From JAFDVL01 sp964631865 (GTDB lineage: Bacteria; Acidobacteriota; Blastocatellia; RBC074): a DNA stretch of 64,000 bases. The notes below the pieces were generated by a model that was given only the letters and a program-made list of their open reading frames with translations, made no database searches and was not told the origin of the DNA. Numbering within the stretch: position 1 is the first letter of the stretch; every line of letters begins with the position of its first letter. The stretch is taken from positions 35,287 through 99,286 of the forward strand of contig CAZWAK010000006.1 in NCBI GenBank assembly GCA_964631865.1, written 5' to 3'. A program made the position numbers and the translations under genes. Positions 37,276 through 46,711 of the stretch are shown one piece after another.

Positions 37276-38025
37276 ATGCCTGAGACTGTCATTGATTTGC
37301 CATACGACCTGGCCGAAATCACCCGCAACTTAGTAACGGAGGACGATGTTCCCGTGGACAACTTATTCTCAGCCAAACAGCGCCGATTATTGGTGGAGCC
37401 GTTGTACAGTTCCTGGCAACCACCCGCCGTAGAAGGTTCCACTGCACCACGTATCTTTTTGGCCGATTCAGACGTTGGGATTTTTTCTTCGCCGCACCAA
37501 CCGCCGATTGCACCTGACATGTTTTTGAGTCTGGATGTCGAGCCGAACCCTGAATATTTCAGCCATCAACATCGCGCCTACTTTATGTGGGAGTTTGATA
37601 AAGCGCCGGAAGTCGCCTTAGAAATTGTCTCGAATCGCAAAGGCAACGAGATGGACGCTAAGATACAACGCTACGCGCGAATAGGCATTGATTACGAAGT
37701 CATTTTTGATCCACAGCTTTTCCTGAGTAGCGAAACATTGAAGATTTACGAACTGAATTTCGCTAGTCGCCGTTACAACTATCGCTCGGATTTTTTGTTA
37801 CCTGAACTGGGGCTGAGGCTGCAACTCTGGTGCGGCGAGTTTGAAGGCACAGAAGCTGCGTGGTTGCGCTGGTGCGATGCGAACGGCAACCTGATCCCAA
37901 CCGAAGCCGAACGTGCCGATGCCGAAGCCGAACGCGCTGAGTCCGAAGCGGCGGCTCGCCAACGCGCTGAGGCCGAATTGGAGCGGTTGCGTGCCGAATT
38001 ACAGCGGCTCCAAAACAAAGGTTAG
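37276..38025 (+). CDS. Uma2-family PD-(D/E)XK-type protein, second copy
   Basis: 249 residues with GAGG nine bases ahead of the ATG. The core matches the other Uma2 protein of this window: VTEDDVPVDNLFSAKQRRLL, PDMFLSLDV, VALEIVSNRKG and YEVIFDPQ. Its tail is a charged coiled coil of AEAERAE-type units (residues 205-249). Both copies occupy isolated positions next to unrelated genes, the common pattern in genomes with many Uma2 genes. A short hairpin (CCGAGA/TCTCGG, 38026-38048) with a brief T run lies just after the stop. Confidence 0.85.
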   Translation: MPETVIDLPYDLAEITRNLVTEDDVPVDNLFSAKQRRLLVEPLYSSWQPPAVEGSTAPRIFLADSDVGIFSSPHQPPIAPDMFLSLDVEPNPEYFSHQHRAYFMWEFDKAPEVALEIVSNRKGNEMDAKIQRYARIGIDYEVIFDPQLFLSSETLKIYELNFASRRYNYRSDFLLPELGLRLQLWCGEFEGTEAAWLRWCDANGNLIPTEAERADAEAERAESEAAARQRAEAELERLRAELQRLQNKG

Positions 38026-38178
38026 CCGAGAGTCAGTTTGCGTCTCGGTTTGGGTCAGGCGGCGAAGGTAAAAAGGCTGGGAATCAAATGGCTGAGCGGC
38101 CACGTCGAAACAGTATCCGAAGTCAACGCCAATCACGTGCCTATCGTCAAAGAAGGCTCCGGCCTCAGCGTCAAATAG
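38026..38178 (+). pseudogene. possible C-terminal gene remnant
   Basis: A stretch in the same frame as the Uma2 gene, after its stop, reads RLGIKWLSGHVETVSEVNA followed by HVPIVKEGSGLSV and a TAG (38176-38178). It has the look of a real protein end but no start or N-terminus. The source family is unknown to me. It could be chance. Confidence 0.25.
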
Positions 38179-38257
38179 TTTCGTCAAACCTTTTCGCACT
38201 CAGCAGGCGCTGTTACAATGGCATCTCGCGTCGGACAACTGTTTTGCTAGAGCCTTG

Positions 38258-40162
<1,905 letters not shown>

Positions 40163-40461
40163 CGCAAGGTCGGCACAATCCTCAAAAAAATTCTGAAACC
40201 TTTTCTGTGCTCCGCGCACTTACCCGCCGTGAGACAACAAACCCAATACCCAGATGTGCGGCGCGGCCAGCAAGCCAACAGGGTTTCTTTGGCAAGATTT
40301 CTGGGGCAACTCTCTCAGGAGCGATGCCCTGTCAGCAAGCTGGCAGCCTGCCGCAGCATCCGAAATACGGCGTAACGCGATTTGGCAAATCGCACTACAT
40401 TTTCAACTGCGGCGTAACGCGATTGGATAAATCGCACGACATTTTTTGAGGAGCAATCGTT
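40163..40461. other. spacer with palindromic repeats
   Basis: 299 bases between the hybrid kinase and the DUF4097 gene. The first 200 contain no recognisable signal; the last part carries palindrome copies 3 and 4. GAGGAG at 40448-40453 is the ribosome site of the next gene. Confidence 0.5.
40372..40440. repeat. dispersed palindromic element, copies 3 and 4
   Basis: Copy 3 (40372-40398) has the perfect core GCGATTTGGCAAATCGC. Copy 4 (40414-40440) is degenerate (GCGATTGGATAAATCGC) and starts 42 bp later, so the pair arose by tandem duplication. Copy 3 is identical over 27 bp to copy 5 at 43264-43290 in inverse orientation. Confidence 0.9.
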
Positions 40462-41262
40462 ATGAACCGAACTTTCTTCCGCGCAACTTTTCTCTCGCTC
40501 TGTTTGAGCCTCGTTTCTGCCGCCGCATTGGCGCAGGATTTTCAGAAATCCTATCGCCTCGCGCAGGGCAGTCGCGTCAGCATCAAAAATATTTCCGGCG
40601 ATGTGATCGTCAAAGGCTATGACGGCGAAGCGGTCGTTGTGACCGGCTACAAAGAAGGCCGCGACCGCGATCAGGTCAGCGTCGAAGACTTGTCCGACGG
40701 CAGCCGCGTCGAAGTCAAAGTGCGCTACCCCGAACGCTGCAATTGCGATGCGAGCGTGCGCTTTGAAGTGAAAGTGCCGCGCATGATCAACCTCGATTAC
40801 GATGCGTTCTCATCGGTCAGCGGCGATGTCGAAGTCAGCGAAGCGATGGGCACAATTCGCGCCAAATCTGTCAGCGGCAACGTCAATGTCAAAGAGGTCG
40901 CCGGCACGATTCACGCCAATTCCGTGAGCGGTGATGTGGCCGTCGAAGAAGCCTCCGGCGCAGTCTCGGCGAAGTCTACGAGCGGCAATGTGCGCGTGGA
41001 TTTGCGCCGTTTAGAAGGCGCGAACGCAAACCGCATGGAATTCGGTTCCGTCAGCGGCAACGTCGAAGTAAAGCTGCCCGGCAGCATCGGTGCTGAAGTC
41101 GAAATGTCCACGATGAGCGGGCATCTGGAAACCGATTTCCCGATCACGATTGAGAAGCGCGAATTCGGCCCCGGTCGTTCGGCACGTGGACGTGTGGGGG
41201 ATGGCTCGCGCACGTTGAAGCTGTCGTCGGTTTCGGGCAATGTGTATTTGCGGAGAAATTAA
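40462..41262 (+). CDS. secreted DUF4097-type beta-solenoid protein
   Basis: 266 residues with a signal peptide ending AALAQDF. The mature protein repeats a strand-turn unit of about 20 residues: NISGDVIVKGYDG, SSVSGDVEVSEAMG, KSVSGNVNVKEVAG, NSVSGDVAVEEASG and KSTSGNVRVDLRR. This is the DUF4097/YvlB-like right-handed beta-fold, which occurs in bacterial envelope and anti-sigma contexts. A CNC pair near residue 94 could form a disulfide or thiol site. The ATG has GAGGAG eight bases ahead. The role is unknown. Confidence 0.86.
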   Translation: MNRTFFRATFLSLCLSLVSAAALAQDFQKSYRLAQGSRVSIKNISGDVIVKGYDGEAVVVTGYKEGRDRDQVSVEDLSDGSRVEVKVRYPERCNCDASVRFEVKVPRMINLDYDAFSSVSGDVEVSEAMGTIRAKSVSGNVNVKEVAGTIHANSVSGDVAVEEASGAVSAKSTSGNVRVDLRRLEGANANRMEFGSVSGNVEVKLPGSIGAEVEMSTMSGHLETDFPITIEKREFGPGRSARGRVGDGSRTLKLSSVSGNVYLRRN

Positions 41263-41271
41263 GAGGGGAAT

Positions 41272-41363
41272 AGTCGGTAGACGGTAGGCGGTAGTTAGTA
41301 GATGAGATGCACTAGAGAGCGGGCAGTAGAAAACCGAAGGCTACCGTCTACCGTCTACCGACT
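41272..41363. repeat. near-perfect 23-bp inverted repeat built of GTAGNCG heptamers
   Basis: Left arm 41272-41294 and right arm 41341-41363 match at 22 of 23 positions in inverse orientation. Both consist of GTAGACG/GTCGGTA-type units. It sits between the convergent DUF4097 and ABC ATPase genes, where a hairpin could end both messages. Confidence 0.92.
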
Positions 41364-41374
41364 ACTGTCTACTC

Positions 41375-42325
41375 TTAACTTGCTGCTTGCTTGGCTTGCG
41401 AGTTCTCATTGACTTCGCGGACGAACAAATCTTCGAGCGATTCGCGCACGGGATTGACCGAGATCAAGCGTCCGCCGACGCGATGCACCAAGCTCAGCAA
41501 ATATTCAATTTCTTTGTCACTCGCCAATCGCACGTGCGCGCCTTCGGGCGCAGGCGTGATCTGCACGGCAAACGTGCCTATTTCATTCAGCACCGCTTCA
41601 TTCACGCCCGTCACAACAGCTTCGACTTCATTCGTGCGGCTCTTGAGAATATCCGAGAGCTTGCCGGATTCGATCAAACAACCTTTGTTCATAATCGCTA
41701 CGCGGTCGCACAACGCCTCGACATCCGAGAGCACGTGCGAGGAAAAAAACACCGTCTTGCCGTTTGCGCGCAAACCCGCAATCAAATCGCGCACTTCGCG
41801 CCGTCCGAGCGGATCAAGCCCCGACATCGGCTCATCCAAAAACAACACGTCGGGATCGTTGATGAGCGCCTGCGCCAAGCCCGCGCGCTGCAACATGCCT
41901 TTGGAATATTTGCGCAATTGCTTGTCCGCCGCTTCGCTCAAACCTACTTGTCTGAGCAATTCCCCTGTGCGCTTGAGCGCGTCGGTTTTATTCAAGCCGA
42001 AGAGTTTCGCGCAGTACAGCAACAGTTCGCGCGCCGTCAGATAGTCATAAAAATACGGCTGCTCCGGCAAGTAGCCGATGCGCGCGCGCATCGTCATATC
42101 ATCAAGCGGAGCGCCTAAAATTCGCGCGGTTCCGCTGGTCGGATAAATCAGCCGCATCAGGATTTTGAGCGTCGTCGTTTTGCCGGCCCCGTTCGGCCCC
42201 AAAAACCCAAATGATTCGCCCATCCCAACCTGTAAACTCAAATCGTTGAGCGCGCGCACCGGACGTTTGCGCCAAAAACCAACGGTGTAATCTTTCGTCA
42301 AATTTTGCATTTCAAGTGCAAGCAT
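41375..42325 (-). CDS. ABC transporter ATP-binding protein (export type)
   Basis: 316 residues. The ATG at 42325 has GGAGA eight bases upstream. Walker A GPNGAGKTT, Q-loop YLPEQPYFYDYLTA, signature KYSKGMLQRAGLAQAL (a degenerate LSGGQ, common in this subfamily), Walker B VLFLDEPMSGLDP and the H-loop FFSSHVL are all intact. The C-terminal 80 residues form the regulatory domain seen in CcmA/NatA-like exporters. It is the last of three minus-strand genes: permease (43287-44060), TPR protein and ATPase, with only 2 nt between TPR and ATPase. The exported substrate is unknown. Confidence 0.92.
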   Translation of the reverse strand: MLALEMQNLTKDYTVGFWRKRPVRALNDLSLQVGMGESFGFLGPNGAGKTTTLKILMRLIYPTSGTARILGAPLDDMTMRARIGYLPEQPYFYDYLTARELLLYCAKLFGLNKTDALKRTGELLRQVGLSEAADKQLRKYSKGMLQRAGLAQALINDPDVLFLDEPMSGLDPLGRREVRDLIAGLRANGKTVFFSSHVLSDVEALCDRVAIMNKGCLIESGKLSDILKSRTNEVEAVVTGVNEAVLNEIGTFAVQITPAPEGAHVRLASDKEIEYLLSLVHRVGGRLISVNPVRESLEDLFVREVNENSQAKQAAS

Positions 42326-42327
42326 AA

Positions 42328-43248
42328 CTATCGTCTCCAACGCACAATGGTCGAGTCGTGCGCCAGTGTGACAGCGCAAGCAGCCGCATCAAACGTGTAG
42401 GTATAGCCGTGCGGATCAAGCGGCGCAAAGCTTTCGTCAAAGTTCATTCCAGCTTGTTTGATTTGCTGCAAAGCATTTGGCGGCAGCGCGCGCATCAAGT
42501 GGGACAAGGAACTTGGGCAATTGCCTTTTTGTTCTCGATAACTCGTCAGCAAGCGAGTCAGAAACGCGACTTCATCTTCGGCCTGAAAACTCTGCAAGCG
42601 GTTCAGGCTCGTTTTTTTGACCGTCGGATCATCCGTCGTTTCGTAAATTCGCAGGAACATTTGTTTGGCCGTGGCGCGGTCGCCGCCGTTCGCGCGCATA
42701 ATCGCGGCCATCTGCTCCATCCACTTTGGCGCACCGGACAAACGAGCGCCCTGCAAATACGCCGCGCTCGCCTCGTCGTAGCGTTTCAGCTTCCAGAAAA
42801 TAAAGCCCAAATCCTGTTGCAAACGCCAATCGTGCGGATTGTCCGCGATGGCGCGCTGGGCAAATTTGATGGCGCTGTCGGGATTGATGTCCGGCAAAAA
42901 CACGGAGCCGAAGCGATAGGCGGAAACATATTGCGGGTCTAACTCAGTGGTGATGTTGATGAGCGGTTCGAGCAACGTCAGCTTCCATTCGTTGACGTTG
43001 CCGATGTTGAGATCGCCTTTGATTTGTTGGGATTTCTGGCCAAAATATTGAATCGTGCGCAGCCAATACAAATCTGCGAGCAAGCCATCAAAACCGAGGC
43101 TCGCGCGCTTCAACGTTTTGCCAGAGTTGACGTACAGCGCCTCTTCGACCGCTGAACCAACGCCGCGCTGAGCGTCAATCCAACGTTGCAACGCGATGCT
43201 CGTGCTCAAGCCGACGATCAAGACTGCAATCCACAATTGCAATTTCAT
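42328..43248 (-). CDS. membrane-anchored TPR protein between ABC subunits
   Basis: 306 residues. One N-terminal span (MKLQLWIAVLIVGLSTSIAL) anchors it. The stretch FDGLLADLYWLRTIQYFGQK is followed by tetratricopeptide-like helices: LDPQYVSAYRFGSVFLPD, AIKFAQRAIADNPHDWRLQQ and YDEASAAYLQGARLSG. The C-terminus is a small domain with two Cys (NCPSS and AACAV). Its gene stands between those of the permease and the ATPase, which suggests a periplasmic accessory of this transporter. A palindromic repeat separates it from the permease gene. Confidence 0.8.
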   Translation of the reverse strand: MKLQLWIAVLIVGLSTSIALQRWIDAQRGVGSAVEEALYVNSGKTLKRASLGFDGLLADLYWLRTIQYFGQKSQQIKGDLNIGNVNEWKLTLLEPLINITTELDPQYVSAYRFGSVFLPDINPDSAIKFAQRAIADNPHDWRLQQDLGFIFWKLKRYDEASAAYLQGARLSGAPKWMEQMAAIMRANGGDRATAKQMFLRIYETTDDPTVKKTSLNRLQSFQAEDEVAFLTRLLTSYREQKGNCPSSLSHLMRALPPNALQQIKQAGMNFDESFAPLDPHGYTYTFDAAACAVTLAHDSTIVRWRR

Positions 43249-43290
43249 ATTTGAGATTTGAACGTAGTGCGATTTGCCAAATCGCGTTAC
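43249..43290. repeat. heptamer pair plus palindromic element copy 5
   Basis: ATTTGAG ATTTGAA (43249-43262) is followed directly by the palindrome copy 5 (43264-43290, core 43269-43285). The TAA stop of the permease (43289-43287) is part of the palindrome. Confidence 0.9.
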
Positions 43291-44060
43291 TTGAAATTCC
43301 GCCGCTGAAAAATCATCACGGTCGCCGCCAGCAACGCCGAGATGTACAACGCCGCATAGATCGTCGCTGCGCCAATCATCGTGCTCGGCGGCGTGTGGCC
43401 GTGCGCGGTAGCCGTGATGTAATTGAAGTTCGCCAGATTTGGCAGCACGTAGTACAACGCCTGGCAAACGACTTTCACGAGGCCGGAACCAACCGTTGCC
43501 GCGAACAATTTCAAGTCGGCGCTGAACGTGCCGATGATGAATAAAAAGAACGCCAGCAACGCCGACAACGCAGGCGAGGAGAACGACGAAAACAACAAAC
43601 TGATCGCCGTCATCACCATCAATTCCAAAAAGATCAAATACGCCGTCGGCCAAAGTTTGACCTGCATCGGATCGGCTCCGCCTTTGACAAACATCAGCGC
43701 CAACGAAATGCCCAGCGCCATCACCAACGAATTCACAAACAACGTCAGGCAAAGGCCGAAATACTTGCCCAAAATAAATTCGTGTCGCTGCAACGGCTTG
43801 GCCAGCAAGCTGTAAATCGTGCGCTTGTCAATTTCTTTGTAGACCAACCCGATGCCAATAAAAATCGCAATCAAAACGCCGAACACACGCATCGCCGACA
43901 GGCCGATGTCTACGATGATTTTGGCTTCCTGCGACATCGAAAGCTCGCCTAAAAAAATGGACGCGCCGACCAGCAACAGCACAAACAAAATCAGGTTGTA
44001 CAAGACGCGATCTCGCACCGATTCCCGAAACGTATTGAGCGCAATCGGAACAACTTTCAT
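43287..44060 (-). CDS. ABC-2 type transporter permease
   Basis: 257 residues with six hydrophobic spans (about 20-40, 60-80, 103-128, 142-165, 170-195 and 230-250). The N-terminus MKVVPIALNTFRESVRDRVL and the stretch YKEIDKRTIYSLLAKPLQRH are typical of the NosY/ABC-2 permeases that pair with CcmA-like ATPases. It is presumably the membrane subunit of the transporter completed by the TPR and ATPase genes downstream. Substrate unknown. No good ribosome site precedes the ATG. Confidence 0.88.
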   Translation of the reverse strand: MKVVPIALNTFRESVRDRVLYNLILFVLLLVGASIFLGELSMSQEAKIIVDIGLSAMRVFGVLIAIFIGIGLVYKEIDKRTIYSLLAKPLQRHEFILGKYFGLCLTLFVNSLVMALGISLALMFVKGGADPMQVKLWPTAYLIFLELMVMTAISLLFSSFSSPALSALLAFFLFIIGTFSADLKLFAATVGSGLVKVVCQALYYVLPNLANFNYITATAHGHTPPSTMIGAATIYAALYISALLAATVMIFQRRNFK

Positions 44061-44087
44061 AAGGGAAGACGAGGGGCAGGTGGAACG

Positions 44088-44201
44088 GAGATTTGAAATT
44101 GGAGATTGGAGATTGGAGATTGGAGATTGGAGAGAACAGCCGTTCCGAACATCTTTCCAGCTTCATCAGCCAAGAATCTCCCATCTCCAATTTCAAATCT
44201 C
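44088..44201. repeat. GATTGGA heptamers with a 24-bp inverted arm
   Basis: A run of about six GATTGGA/GATTTGA units (44088-44134). Its start (44088-44111) is complementary to 44178-44201 with two mismatches in 24. The second arm begins inside the TGA stop (44200-44202) of the DUF362 gene. The spacer between the arms is unremarkable. Confidence 0.9.
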
Positions 44202-45222
44202 AAATCCTCAAGTGCTTGAATTCCTCAATCACGCGAAACTCGCGGCGGTAGGTGGCGAGGCTTTCGCCGACTTGGGCGATGCGGCGTTCGATGATGGGTT
44301 CGCCGAGTTGTCGCAGGTAGTTCAAATGCACAATGCGCGTGGGGTCAAGCCCCATCAGGCGCGTAGCCGTCGCATCCGCAGCGGCCAGGTTGTCGCTCAT
44401 CACGACGACTTGTGAGTTCACGGTTTCGCCGTGCAGCGGGCCGTTGCCTTCCATGCCTTCGATGCCGTCAATGATCGTGAAGCCGGGTTTGACGGTCGTG
44501 GCGATGTCAGCGATGGATTCGTTGATGCCGTGCCAATGCAGCACGTTTTTCGGCCAGCCGTAATGCACGCTCGGAATCACGCCGAATAAATTTTTGAGCG
44601 AGAGCGTGACGCCGGCCCAATGATGCGTTTTCATCTTCGGCATCGAAACGACCAGATCAGCATTCAAAATCGTTTCGGGCAGCCACAGTTCCTGCATCGT
44701 CGTGAACTGCGTCGCGGTCGGCACGCGATAAATGTTGTCAAGATTCAAATCTACGAATTTGGTGTTCTCGCTTTTGAGAACTTCATCGAGACCGGACAAT
44801 TCGAGCAGCATTTCGGTGTCGCGTTGATGACCGGGGCCATCGGCGACGACGACTTCTTTCGCGCCGATGCTGCGGAACGCATCAATCGCGGCGGCCACGA
44901 GCAGCGGGTTCGTGTTGATCGTGCGCGCGGCGTGGTATTCGACTAAGTTTGGTTTCAGCACGACGCGCTTGCCTTGCAAATTGAAGCCGTAATTTTTCAA
45001 GCCCTGCCGCAGCAAATCGCTCAGGTTTTTCTCGTACGAACTCGCGTGCAACACGGTCACGCGCGCAGCGGAAGCCAACGGATTCCATTCGCGCGCGGTC
45101 GTGCTCAACTTTGCACACGCAGCGGCGCTCAAGCCCGCGACGCCGGACGCTGTGATCGCTGCCGCCTTCATAAAATCGCGGCGCGTGAGCAGGAATTTCA
45201 GTTGTTCTTTGCGCGTTGTCAT
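44200..45222 (-). CDS. Tat-exported DUF362-domain protein
   Basis: 340 residues. LTRRDFMKAAAITASGVAGL is a twin-arginine signal, and the following SAAAC could be a lipobox, so a Tat-routed lipoprotein is possible. The DUF362 domain contains KRVVLKPNLVEYH, VVVADGPGHQRDTEMLLELS, SMPKMKTHHWAGVTLSLKN and HWHGINESIADIAT. The domain is found alone or with ferredoxin clusters; this one has no Fe-S motif. No reaction is established. It follows the prenyltransferase-repeat gene and may share its transcript. Confidence 0.85.
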   Translation of the reverse strand: MTTRKEQLKFLLTRRDFMKAAAITASGVAGLSAAACAKLSTTAREWNPLASAARVTVLHASSYEKNLSDLLRQGLKNYGFNLQGKRVVLKPNLVEYHAARTINTNPLLVAAAIDAFRSIGAKEVVVADGPGHQRDTEMLLELSGLDEVLKSENTKFVDLNLDNIYRVPTATQFTTMQELWLPETILNADLVVSMPKMKTHHWAGVTLSLKNLFGVIPSVHYGWPKNVLHWHGINESIADIATTVKPGFTIIDGIEGMEGNGPLHGETVNSQVVVMSDNLAAADATATRLMGLDPTRIVHLNYLRQLGEPIIERRIAQVGESLATYRREFRVIEEFKHLRI

Positions 45223-45228
45223 TCCGAT

Positions 45229-45256
45229 GATTTGAGATTTGAAATTGGAGATTTGA
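45229..45256. repeat. four 7-bp units (GATTTGA)
   Basis: GATTTGA GATTTGA AATTGGA GATTTGA fills the 38-nt gap between the DUF362 start and the stop of the next minus-strand gene. Confidence 0.88.
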
Positions 45257-45260
45257 GAGC

Positions 45261-46190
45261 CTATGACTTCTGCAACTCAAGCTTAAAAATATTCTCTTTT
45301 TGTACGACGGCTTGCAGCGCCAAGGCCGCCAAGGCCGTCACGTGAACATTGTCGCGCCAGCTTCCGTCCTCCTGTTGGCGCGCGAGCAAAGCGGTCAAAA
45401 GCTTGTCCACCGGACGTCCGTAAATATCCAAACACAACGTGCCGAGCGCGAGCAGCAGCGACGATTGCCGCTGGGAAAGTTCTTGTTCCAGATACGCGAG
45501 CGACTTCGTGATGACTTCGTGTTGGCGATCCGCGTCCTGCAACGCCAGCAGCGCAAAACACGTGTTCGTCGGCATCGGTTCCAGCACAACCTTTAGCACT
45601 TCTTTGTTGCCGTAATTCCAACCGCCGTCGTAACACGCGCGATCAAACAAAAACGCCTCGCCGGTTTTGACGCGCTCGTGATAGCGCCGTCCGTTGGCTT
45701 TCAGGCTCAACAAAGCGTATGCCGTCGGTTCCACCCAACTCGCCGTGCCGCGCGCCCACGACCAGGCTTGCAAATCGGGGTTGAGCTTCAACTCCTGGCC
45801 AACTTTTTTATCGAGCAAATTGCCGCGCGAGTTCAGCAAATATTTCATATACCGGTCGCGCAACTCCGCCGCCAGCCCCGCGCGTTGCAGCGTAAAACCC
45901 GCCAGCATCGTGCCCCAATTGTCAAAGACATTCAGGTCTGTGGCGTCCTTTGGTTGCGCGGTCACGAGCAACGCGCCAATGGGGTTCGTGTGTGCCGTGA
46001 GCCACGCCAGGGCGCGCGTTTGGGCTTCGGTTTGTCGGCCCGGCTCGCGCAACGCCAGCAAGGCATAGCAGGTCGGCTCGGCATAACTCTGCTTGCCGGG
46101 CGCATAGCCCCAACCGCCATCGCCGCTCTGACTCGCGGTCAGAAAAGCAAGCGCGCGTTGAAGACCTGATTGGAACGGCGTCTGATTCAT
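45261..46190 (-). CDS. squalene-cyclase/prenyltransferase-repeat protein
   Basis: 309 residues from the ATG at 46190. It is an alpha/alpha-barrel made of QW-like repeats: LTASQSGDGGWGYAPGKQ, AEPTCYALLAL, WVEPTAYALLSL, DGGWNYGN and ARQQEDGSWRDNVHVTALAAL. The catalytic DXDD motif of squalene-hopene cyclases is absent and there is no signal peptide, so cyclase activity is unlikely. Such repeat proteins may bind prenyl or other lipids. It starts 37 nt after pilA and precedes DUF362. No function can be assigned. Confidence 0.8.
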   Translation of the reverse strand: MNQTPFQSGLQRALAFLTASQSGDGGWGYAPGKQSYAEPTCYALLALREPGRQTEAQTRALAWLTAHTNPIGALLVTAQPKDATDLNVFDNWGTMLAGFTLQRAGLAAELRDRYMKYLLNSRGNLLDKKVGQELKLNPDLQAWSWARGTASWVEPTAYALLSLKANGRRYHERVKTGEAFLFDRACYDGGWNYGNKEVLKVVLEPMPTNTCFALLALQDADRQHEVITKSLAYLEQELSQRQSSLLLALGTLCLDIYGRPVDKLLTALLARQQEDGSWRDNVHVTALAALALQAVVQKENIFKLELQKS

Positions 46191-46227
46191 AGCGCGAGTA
46201 TACCGCGTTTCCAATTCTTCCGGCGAA

Positions 46228-46677
46228 TTAGTTGACCGGCGGAGAAGCGGCGGTCGCAACGGTTCCTATTTCCTGTCGAATGATGCCGGTTTCATCGCCG
46301 TAAAAATGCCGCATCTGGCTCGCCAACTCAGCCCCCGGCGTGGCCGTAATGTTGTAAGTGATCGGCGTCGTCAAGTTCACTTGAAACGTGTAGTAATTGC
46401 GAGCTTCGGTCAGTAAAGAACTATCAATACAATTGCGTGCGGCCAGTTCATTCAACGTGCCGTAGGTAGATTGATTGCCGTAACTCGAAAAATACATGCT
46501 TTCGGCTTTGATGAGCGATTTCACCATCGCCGCGCCCGAAGACTCCTGAGCGGTGCGACGTGCCGTCAATAAATTCGGGATCGCAATGGCCGCGATGATG
46601 CCGATGAGCGTCACAACGATAATCAATTCAATCAATGAAAAGCCTGCTGATATATTTTTCTGATGGAGCAGATGCAT
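46228..46677 (-). CDS. pilA: type IV pilin
   Basis: 149 residues. A short leader ending SAG is followed by FSLIELIIVVTLIGIIAAIA, the type III prepilin signal with Phe+1 and Glu5, processed by PilD. The mature protein is about 137 residues, with the usual N-terminal helix and a small globular head that has only one Cys (NCIDSS), so the classical disulfide loop is missing. AGGGA lies eight bases ahead of the ATG. The pilR-pilA order suggests sigma54 control, and a matching promoter is at 46720-46734. It forms the pilus fibre for twitching, adhesion or DNA uptake. Confidence 0.93.
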   Translation of the reverse strand: MHLLHQKNISAGFSLIELIIVVTLIGIIAAIAIPNLLTARRTAQESSGAAMVKSLIKAESMYFSSYGNQSTYGTLNELAARNCIDSSLLTEARNYYTFQVNLTTPITYNITATPGAELASQMRHFYGDETGIIRQEIGTVATAASPPVN

Positions 46678-46711
46678 GAACTATTCCCTACAGAACCAGC
46701 CGAGGACTGTC

